From: Pseudomonadota bacterium
GTDB taxonomy: Bacteria; Pseudomonadota; Gammaproteobacteria; Burkholderiales; JABEVD01
Length of the DNA: 64,000 nt
Assembly (NCBI GenBank): GCA_021802545.1
Contig: JAJZRS010000009.1
Coordinates: 1 to 64,000, forward strand
Reading direction: 5' to 3'
Notes under the pieces: model-generated
The model's input: only the letters and a program-made list of their open reading frames with translations
Databases searched by the model: none
Told to the model about the DNA's origin: nothing
Shown: one piece after another, positions 58,693 through 64,000 of the stretch
Numbering within the stretch: position 1 is the stretch's first letter
Layout: each line of letters begins with the position of its first letter
Position numbers and translations under genes: made by a program

Positions 58693-59133
58693 ATGCGCAT
58701 CGGGGAATTGGCGAAAGCCACCGGCATCGACGTCGAAACCCTGCGCTATTACGAGCGCATCGGGCTGTTGCATCCGCCTTCCCGCCAGGTCAATGGCTAC
58801 CGGACATACGACCAGGACGCGGTAGAGCGGGCGAATTTCATCCGGCACTGCCGCGCGCTGGACATGGGACTGAACGACATCAATCGGTTGCTCGGCTTAG
58901 CTTCGAAGCCCGAAGCAGATTGCAGCGGCGTGAATCGTCTGCTCGACGAGCATTTTGCCCGCGTGCGCACCAAGCTCGAATCGCTCAGGATCCTTGAAAA
59001 ACAGCTCGCTCGGCTTCGAAACCAATGCGATATCGCTCACAAGGTGAGCGATTGCGGCATTTTGCGAGAATTCATTGCGGCTGCCCACGGAGAAGCATGC
59101 ACATGCCATTCTTCCAGCAGCAGCGCCAGCTAA
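58693..59133 (+). CDS. MerR-family metal regulator (CadR/PbrR-like)
   Basis: The 146-residue protein starts at the ATG at 58693 (GAGAG site). The N-terminal winged helix (MRIGELAKATGIDVETLRYY; RQVNGYRTYDQDAVERANFI) is followed by the dimerisation helix and a metal-binding part with Cys in ADCSG (about 77), NQCDIAH (about 112) and VSDCGIL (about 119), the three-cysteine pattern of CadR/PbrR proteins, then a Cys/His tail HGEACTCHSS. It probably activates the divergent czc operon with Cd, Pb or Zn. Longer upstream starts would overlap the operator. Confidence 0.9.
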   Translation: MRIGELAKATGIDVETLRYYERIGLLHPPSRQVNGYRTYDQDAVERANFIRHCRALDMGLNDINRLLGLASKPEADCSGVNRLLDEHFARVRTKLESLRILEKQLARLRNQCDIAHKVSDCGILREFIAAAHGEACTCHSSSSSAS

Positions 59134-59148
59134 CGACGTTCCGCATCT

Positions 59149-59619
59149 CTATTTCGGCACGGCTTCGGGCATTCCCTGACGCTTCTGCATCTGTTCCATC
59201 ATCATTTCCATGCTGTCCATGCGTTTTTCCATCTCATTCATCCGGCCCGTCATGGCATCGGGAGATGCGCCGGCATCCCCTTCACCCATCATCCCGCCTT
59301 TCATCATGGCGCAATCCATCATCCCGTGCATCATGCTCTTGCCGAGCATCATGTTTTCGTGCATGGTTTGCATATAGTCCATCATCAGCTTCTGTCGCGC
59401 TGCCGGATCCTTGGTTTTCCGGACCTTGTCGAGCTGGGCTTGCATCTTTTTCTCGTTTTCCTGCATTTTTTGCGTGATTTTTTCGCCATCAGCGGAAGCC
59501 GGCGCCGCAACCTTGCCGGTTCGACCCGTCTGGTCGGGATGATGTGCATCGTCGGCATGGACCCCTGGCGCACCCATGAACAACACGGCTACCGCACTGC
59601 TGATCAACAACTTTTTCAT
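59149..59619 (-). CDS. Methionine-rich periplasmic protein, probable copper binder
   Basis: The 156-residue protein has a signal peptide (through GVHA, residue 22), a His-containing mature N-terminus (DDAHHPDQ), a charged helical middle, and a C-terminal half dominated by Met, often in MM or MxxM pairs (MMHGMMDCAMMKGGMM near residue 100; EMMMEQMQKRQGM near the end). Such Met-rich periplasmic proteins bind Cu(I) or Ag(I). It is last in the copper-type operon on the minus strand and convergent with merR. No named family recognised. Confidence 0.7.
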   Translation of the reverse strand: MKKLLISSAVAVLFMGAPGVHADDAHHPDQTGRTGKVAAPASADGEKITQKMQENEKKMQAQLDKVRKTKDPAARQKLMMDYMQTMHENMMLGKSMMHGMMDCAMMKGGMMGEGDAGASPDAMTGRMNEMEKRMDSMEMMMEQMQKRQGMPEAVPK

Positions 59620-59707
59620 GACCCTCTCCTTTCACGTTGAAAAACAACCCTGCATCCATTGATACTGCTTGTCCCGTGCGGCAGATTCTCGTTGCATCAG
59701 CGCTGGT

Positions 59708-60952
59708 TCAGGCCATCCTGCGCCACTGGACAATCACGGCACCAGCAGCCAGCATCGATGCCGCCACCAGGAACGGCGCAGCAGGTGCAGCCATAAATAG
59801 CATGCCGGATGAGGCGGCGGCGACGGCCTGTCCCAAATTGGCGGCGGATGTCTGCTGGCCGAGCGCCTTGCCCTGCCCCTGTCCCGCTGCTTCTGAAATG
59901 ACGCCGGCCAGGATGGGAACGAGAATTCCGGTTCCGGCAGCGATCATCCCGAACAGCACGTCGATGGCCTGCGCGGATTTTGCAAAAGGAATCAGGCCCA
60001 GCCCGAATGCGCCCGAAACAAAGGCGAATACGAGCAGGGCTTGAATTGAAAATTTGCGCATCAGCACCGGCAGGAGTCCAATCTGGACGGTGATCATGAC
60101 CAGGCTGCAGACCACAAAAAACTGGCTGATTGCGCCTGGATCAAGGGATAACTTTTGTTTGCCCAGGAGGGTGATGCCCACCTCGGCAGTGCTCACGCCA
60201 AACACGGTTGCCAGGGTGAACAGCAGCGCCCATCGAACCCGATTTTTCTCGCTGCGTCTTACTACCTCATTGTTCCCAGCCAAAAGAAACTGCTTGTGCG
60301 GCATGGATAGCAGCGCCATGCCTGATGCGCATAAAGCACTCACCAATGCGATAATGAAGAACGGCGAATCCGGCATCAGCACTCCTGCCAGCCGCATTGC
60401 GGCGGGAGGCGACAACACCATGGATGAGAACCATCCGCCCACCATCGGCCCGAGCATGAAGCCAAGGGAGGTGAACGAAGCGACAATGGCAAATCTTCTC
60501 GGGCGATCGGCTGCATCGCATGTTTCGGCGACATAGGCCAGCGTGGCGGGAAGTACGGCGGCGGAGAATATGCCGCTCAACATCCGTGACGCGTACAGCA
60601 TCGTCAGGCTCGGGACATTATCGAGCAGAACCAGGCTGATACCGCTTCCGATCAGCCCAAGCGAAATCACGATGCGCCGATTGAACCGGTCCGATAAAAT
60701 GCCCCACAGGGGTGACAGGAAAAACAACGCCAAGGTGTACAAAGCCGTCAGCACTCCGGTATGCCAGGGAACCGTACTGGAATCCACTAGCCGCGCCAGA
60801 ATGAACGGCAAGAACGGCAGCGTGACGCCGTAGGCCATGGAAACGGTCATGGCTGCGGCAAGCAACACCGCGAAGCGGCCTGGCGTCAATCCTGTGGCCT
60901 GAACGGCTCGGTCAGCCATACCGGCGGCCTCACCCGGGATGCCGGTGAACAT
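59708..60952 (-). CDS. Major facilitator superfamily transporter
   Basis: About 414 residues from the ATG at 60952 (GAGGGT site), overlapping the YHS gene by 23 bases. Twelve membrane segments and the MFS signature between helices 2 and 3 (LSPLWGILSDRFNRRIVISL) are present, as in drug:H+ antiporters (DHA1). RPRRFAIVASFTSLGFMLGP is the conserved segment around helix 5. The substrate is unknown; its place within a copper-type operon suggests metal or metal-complex export, but antiporters of this group often act on organic compounds. Confidence 0.85.
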   Translation of the reverse strand: MFTGIPGEAAGMADRAVQATGLTPGRFAVLLAAAMTVSMAYGVTLPFLPFILARLVDSSTVPWHTGVLTALYTLALFFLSPLWGILSDRFNRRIVISLGLIGSGISLVLLDNVPSLTMLYASRMLSGIFSAAVLPATLAYVAETCDAADRPRRFAIVASFTSLGFMLGPMVGGWFSSMVLSPPAAMRLAGVLMPDSPFFIIALVSALCASGMALLSMPHKQFLLAGNNEVVRRSEKNRVRWALLFTLATVFGVSTAEVGITLLGKQKLSLDPGAISQFFVVCSLVMITVQIGLLPVLMRKFSIQALLVFAFVSGAFGLGLIPFAKSAQAIDVLFGMIAAGTGILVPILAGVISEAAGQGQGKALGQQTSAANLGQAVAAASSGMLFMAAPAAPFLVAASMLAAGAVIVQWRRMA

Positions 60953-61418
60953 GCTTACCCTCATGCACCTCCAGGTTGCCAGCCTCGCACTCCTCCTCGT
61001 AATGAACGAATGCCCGGCGCAACCGCTCTGTCCAGCCCTCCCCCAGTCGCACGCCGATTTCGGCCAGCCTTTCCTCAATCTGTTCAGCAGTCGCTTGAAG
61101 TAGGTCATATACGATCACGATGCTGTCTCCTTCGATCGATATGGACCGAATTCCCATCATGGTCAGCAATGCATCGCCTAGAGCCCTTTCCTGTTCAGGC
61201 GACAAGGGCTGGGCCAAGCGCAGGCGCCGGCGCTTGATTGCCGAGAGCCCTTCCTGTTTCGGAGCTTTCTGCCCGGGCATGCCGACATACAGATGAGGAT
61301 TGGCCAGGAAACGTTCCTGACACTGTCTTGAACAGAAGGAATAAGGCATTCCCAGATGCACAAGTTGATGGCTGCCGGATTCAACTTGCATTCCGCAGAC
61401 CACATCTTGGGTTAACAT
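60930..61418 (-). CDS. YHS-domain protein with HMA-like C-terminal domain
   Basis: The 162-residue protein starts at the ATG at 61418 (GGGAG site). Residues 1-45 are a YHS domain (DVVCGMQVESGS; MPYSFCSRQCQERFLANPHL) with CGM and CSRQC cysteines, the TRASH-type metal-binding module of copper handling. Residues about 65-125 (LRLAQPLSPEQERALGDALL; ISIEGDSIVIVYDLLQATAE) resemble a ferredoxin-like HMA fold without CxxC. The tail is Glu/His-rich (EEECEAGNLEVHEGKHVHRH). A candidate metal chaperone or sensor. Confidence 0.75.
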   Translation of the reverse strand: MLTQDVVCGMQVESGSHQLVHLGMPYSFCSRQCQERFLANPHLYVGMPGQKAPKQEGLSAIKRRRLRLAQPLSPEQERALGDALLTMMGIRSISIEGDSIVIVYDLLQATAEQIEERLAEIGVRLGEGWTERLRRAFVHYEEECEAGNLEVHEGKHVHRHPG

Positions 61419-61459
61419 TTCCGTTCTCCCTGGAGGGTTGATTGCATGATGCAATGACT

Positions 61460-62092
61460 TCAGCGTCCCAAACCGATGCGCGGAAGAAATGCAGGGGTCT
61501 GTTGGGCGTAGCGGCTGTACTCGTCGCCGAATTCCGCAAGCGCATCCCGCTCCTCGGAACGAGCCAGACGAACATACATCCACACCAGTACGGGGAACAT
61601 CAGCAGCGTCAGAATGGTTGGCCACTGCAACAGGAATCCGAACATGATCAATATGAAAGCATCGTATTGAGGATGGCGGATACGCGCGTAAACCCCGGTG
61701 GTCGCCAGGCAATGTTTGCGCTGCGCGGCGTAAAGCACTCTCCATGCCGAAGAAAGCAGGATGAAGCCGCCGCTGATGAGAGCGAAGCTGGCGAGATGAA
61801 AGGGGCCGAAATGGGGATTGACGCGCCAGCCCAACAACTCTTCCAGCAGATGACCCGCATCGTGGGAGAACCAGTTCACGTTGGGATAGCGGCTCTGCAG
61901 CCAGCCGGAAAGCAGATAGATGGTCAACGGGAAGCCGTACATCTCGGCGAACAGCGCCACGATGAAAGCGGAAAACCCACCGAACGAACGCCAGTCGCGC
62001 GGGGTTTTCGGCTTGGTGAAGCTGAATGCGAAAATGATGAACACCGCGGAATTGATGATGACCAGCAACCAGTGGCCATAAGCACCGTTCAT
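61460..62092 (-). CDS. Isoprenylcysteine carboxyl methyltransferase-family membrane protein
   Basis: The 210-residue protein has about five membrane helices and the ICMT/PEMT C-terminal motif: LATTGVYARIRHPQYDAFIL, then a helix pair and EERDALAEFGDEYSRYAQQT. Family members use S-adenosylmethionine at the membrane. They recur in bacterial copper and mercury islands with unknown substrates. It lies in the copper-type operon between the two YHS genes. Confidence 0.82.
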   Translation of the reverse strand: MNGAYGHWLLVIINSAVFIIFAFSFTKPKTPRDWRSFGGFSAFIVALFAEMYGFPLTIYLLSGWLQSRYPNVNWFSHDAGHLLEELLGWRVNPHFGPFHLASFALISGGFILLSSAWRVLYAAQRKHCLATTGVYARIRHPQYDAFILIMFGFLLQWPTILTLLMFPVLVWMYVRLARSEERDALAEFGDEYSRYAQQTPAFLPRIGLGR

Positions 62093-62137
62093 TGGCTGCC
62101 TCCTTGCTCGGGAATGGCATAAATGGCCAAGATGCCG

Positions 62138-62440
62138 TTACTTCTCAGGGTTCCTTGTACAGCATTGCCCAGGACCATGCCTGCCGGAACCGCACAAGAA
62201 AAAGTTGTACAGCGGCACCCAGATCAGCGCGAAGTACCAGCCGTAGCCATAGCTCTCGATCAATCCCAATCCAAAGCCGGACCAGCTGATCCATTCGAAT
62301 CCCGGCAGCAATTTGCGCCAAGCTTGGTACATCGCGTGTCCTGGAAAAACCAGATCGAACGCCACACACAGCGCAAAAGTGATCGCCAGAAACAGGCTGG
62401 TCGCATGCCCCACCGCCACCAAAGAAACGCCTTGTTTCAT
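62138..62440 (-). CDS. DUF5676 family membrane protein
   Basis: The 100-residue protein has three likely membrane segments: ATSLFLAITFALCVAFDLVF, LLPGFEWISWSGFGLGLIES and YGWYFALIWVPLYNFFL. Spacing and motifs match DUF5676 proteins, which are found near copper and mercury resistance genes. Start at the ATG at 62440, overlapping the short YHS gene by four bases. Function unknown. Confidence 0.8.
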   Translation of the reverse strand: MKQGVSLVAVGHATSLFLAITFALCVAFDLVFPGHAMYQAWRKLLPGFEWISWSGFGLGLIESYGYGWYFALIWVPLYNFFLCGSGRHGPGQCCTRNPEK

Positions 62441-62712
62441 GACTGCTCCTTTTCTTTGCCCAAGTACTGTTGCGGATCGGCATCGAACTTGTCGAGGCAG
62501 CTTCTGGAACAGAAACGGTATAATACGCCGTGATGCGATTTCGCATAGCCGCTCCCGGCAGGCACCTGCATGCCGCATACCGGATCGGTATCGTTACCGC
62601 TTGCAGCGTCGTGCCGCACGTGCCCGCCGTGGACCATGTGGGCGCCGCAACCAAAGCGCATCATCAGAAAGAATAACCCGGCAAACAACAATAACGAAAA
62701 TAAGCCTTCCAT
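62437..62712 (-). CDS. Short membrane-anchored YHS-domain protein
   Basis: The 91-residue protein has an N-terminal membrane helix (LFSLLLFAGLFFLMM), a His-rich link (HMVHGGHVRHD), and a YHS domain (DPVCGMQVPAGSGYAKSHHG; LYRFCSRSCLDKFDADPQQY). The CGM and CSRSC cysteines make a probable copper site. It is translated with the DUF5676 gene by an ATGA overlap. Confidence 0.85.
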   Translation of the reverse strand: MEGLFSLLLFAGLFFLMMRFGCGAHMVHGGHVRHDAASGNDTDPVCGMQVPAGSGYAKSHHGVLYRFCSRSCLDKFDADPQQYLGKEKEQS

Positions 62713-62827
62713 GACCGCCCCTCTGCTTATTGCAAGTATTCAAAGCTTCACGCGGCCGAGCCGCAACAAATTCTCGATCCCTTTTCGCTGCCCCGCTGCG
62801 ATCATGGAATGGCCATGATTTTCCAAG
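62713..62827. other. Short gap within the copper-type operon
   Basis: 115 bases between the YHS gene start and the stop of the small membrane protein. No gene or clear terminator seen; an internal promoter is possible. Confidence 0.3.
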
Positions 62828-63013
62828 CTAATTGTCTTCTCCTGACCTGTCCGGGGGGCGTCGCAATGCGATGAATCCCCACAGCACGATGGCCGGACAG
62901 ACCAGCAAAAGCGCGGACAGCAGCGCTGTCCACCATGTCAATCCCCATAGAATCAATATAGCAGCCGCCAACGCTATGGCAAGCCAGGGACACAGCCATG
63001 CCCATTTGTTCAT
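62828..63013 (-). CDS. Small two-helix membrane protein
   Basis: The 61-residue protein has two membrane helices ([40 protein letters not shown]) and a charged tail ([11 protein letters not shown]). It overlaps the stop of the copper ATPase gene by four bases, so it is translated with it. No family recognised. A role beside the copper pump is inferred from coupling. Confidence 0.7.
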   Translation of the reverse strand: MNKWAWLCPWLAIALAAAILILWGLTWWTALLSALLLVCPAIVLWGFIALRRPPDRSGEDN

Positions 63014-64000
63014 GACAGATCCTTCTGATACAGGGTTACCCGGTTCAGCCTGAGCGCGTTCAGGATTACCGAAACCGAGCTGAAGCTCATCGCCGCCGCA
63101 GCTATGATGGGCGACAGCAGCAGGCCGAAGAACGGATACAGCACTCCCGCCGCCACCGGCACGCCGAGTACATTATAGATAAAGGCGAAGAACAGGTTCT
63201 GGCGGATATTGCTCATGGTGGCGCGGCTCAATCGCACCGCGCGCACTATGCCGCGCAGGTCGCCTTTCACCAGCGTGACGCCCGCGCTCTCCATCGCCAC
63301 ATCGGTGCCCGTGCCCATAGCGATACCAACCTGCGCCTGGGCAAGCGCAGGCGCGTCGTTGACGCCATCGCCCGCCATTGCGACGAAGCGGCCCTGACCC
63401 TGAAGTTGCTTGACGATGGCGGCCTTCTGTTCCGGCAGGACTTCCGCTTCAATCTGGTCTATGCCCAGCTTGCGCGCCACCGCCTCCGCGGTGGTGCGGT
63501 TGTCGCCGGTGAGCATGATGATGCGCACGCCTTCCTCGTGCAATGCGCGAATCGCATCCGGCGTGGATGCCTTCACCGGGTCGGCGACCCCGATCAGCCC
63601 GGCTGGCTGCTTATCTATCGCGAGCAGCATCACGGTCTGGCCATCGGCGCGCATTTCATCCGCGCGCACCGGCAGCACCCCTGCATTGATGCCCAGCTCC
63701 TCGAACAGTTTGAGATTGCCTAACGCCACGGCGTGGCCCTCAACGCTTCCCGACACGCCCTTGCCCGTGTAGGAGCGGAAATCGCTGACCGCCGCAAGGA
63801 TTAAGCTCCTGCCCTGTGCGCCGCCCACGATAGCCGCGGCCAGCGGATGTTCGCTGGCGCGCTCCAGGCTCGCACCACGCCTTAGCACTGTGTCTTCGTC
63901 GAAACCGGCAAGGGCGGTGACCGACATCAGTTTAGGCTTGCCCTCGGTCAGGGTTCCGGTCTTGTCCACCACCAGTGTGTTTACTTTCTCCATGGTTTCC
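63010..64000 (-). CDS. copA: Cu(I)-type P1B-1 ATPase, C-terminal part (runs off window)
   Basis: The visible 330 residues begin just before [12 protein letters not shown] (phosphorylation site) and include [10 protein letters not shown] (HP motif), [34 protein letters not shown] and the last two helices. [18 protein letters not shown] (Tyr-Asn) and [19 protein letters not shown] (Met-x-x-Ser-Ser) are the helix 7-8 signature of copper(I)-exporting pumps. The CPC motif and N-terminal metal-binding domains are outside the window. It leads the copper-type operon. Confidence 0.92.
   Translation of the reverse strand, partial: ETMEKVNTLVVDKTGTLTEGKPKLMSVTALAGFDEDTVLRRGASLERASEHPLAAAIVGGAQGRSLILAAVSDFRSYTGKGVSGSVEGHAVALGNLKLFEELGINAGVLPVRADEMRADGQTVMLLAIDKQPAGLIGVADPVKASTPDAIRALHEEGVRIIMLTGDNRTTAEAVARKLGIDQIEAEVLPEQKAAIVKQLQGQGRFVAMAGDGVNDAPALAQAQVGIAMGTGTDVAMESAGVTLVKGDLRGIVRAVRLSRATMSNIRQNLFFAFIYNVLGVPVAAGVLYPFFGLLLSPIIAAAAMSFSSVSVILNALRLNRVTLYQKDLS

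Noticed and set aside
1-64000. CRISPR arrays, rRNA genes and replication origins
   Set aside because: I saw no regularly spaced identical repeats, no rRNA sequence and no DnaA-box cluster on reading the window.

Overview
The window looks like a chromosome segment of a chemolithotrophic betaproteobacterium, possibly Nitrosomonadales/Gallionellaceae-like; I cannot fix the genus. Evidence is a sox thiosulfate-oxidation cluster without soxCD, a cyo-type quinol oxidase, dense heavy-metal efflux genes and moderately high GC. No rRNA, complete tRNA or CRISPR array was found.

Layout. (1) 1-1502: right end of an integrated island, with an IS3-family end, a toxin-antitoxin pair and a 3' fragment of tRNA-Phe that is probably an att site. 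(2) 1503-29271: host-like segment. It holds cyoABCDE; a sterol-desaturase-like gene; an eight-gene sox operon (soxYZAB, two secreted DsrE-family proteins, a porin, a c-type cytochrome) divergent from an ECF sigma/anti-sigma pair; an ArsB/NhaD-like transporter; an OmpA protein; a class I aldolase-PEP synthase operon; a methyltransferase; a YihY-cNMP fusion with a degenerate GGDEF protein; and an IclR-flanked transketolase-like/four-carbon acid sugar kinase operon. (3) 29272-about 41570: a second island beginning at a 3' fragment of tRNA-Arg(CCG), visibly more AT-rich. It carries mqsRA, a three-gene module of a ParB-like protein and two very large tyrosine-recombinase-like proteins, a Fic protein with an operator array, and a compact int/xis/HD-domain module with a divergent Cro-like regulator. 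(4) 41834-64000: metal resistance. It has a two-component-linked tripartite RND system, a MerR-controlled czc-type operon with a PII-like protein and a P1B ATPase, and a copper-type operon with a P1B-1 ATPase, two YHS proteins, a DUF5676 protein, an ICMT-like methyltransferase, an MFS pump and a Met-rich periplasmic protein. No intact tRNA-Arg is visible to the right, so parts 3 and 4 may be one large island running past the window.

The most striking system is the sox control module. The anti-sigma factor has a cytoplasmic N-terminal domain, one membrane segment and a periplasmic DsrE-like domain with the family cysteine. The sigma gene and the sox operon are divergent and each is preceded by the same promoter pattern, GGAATA-N16-CGTCTT. 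Together with two exported DsrE proteins inside the operon, this suggests a periplasmic sulfane-sulfur (persulfide) signal relayed by an ECF sigma factor to the sox genes. The large-recombinase trio is the second candidate for a poorly described system.
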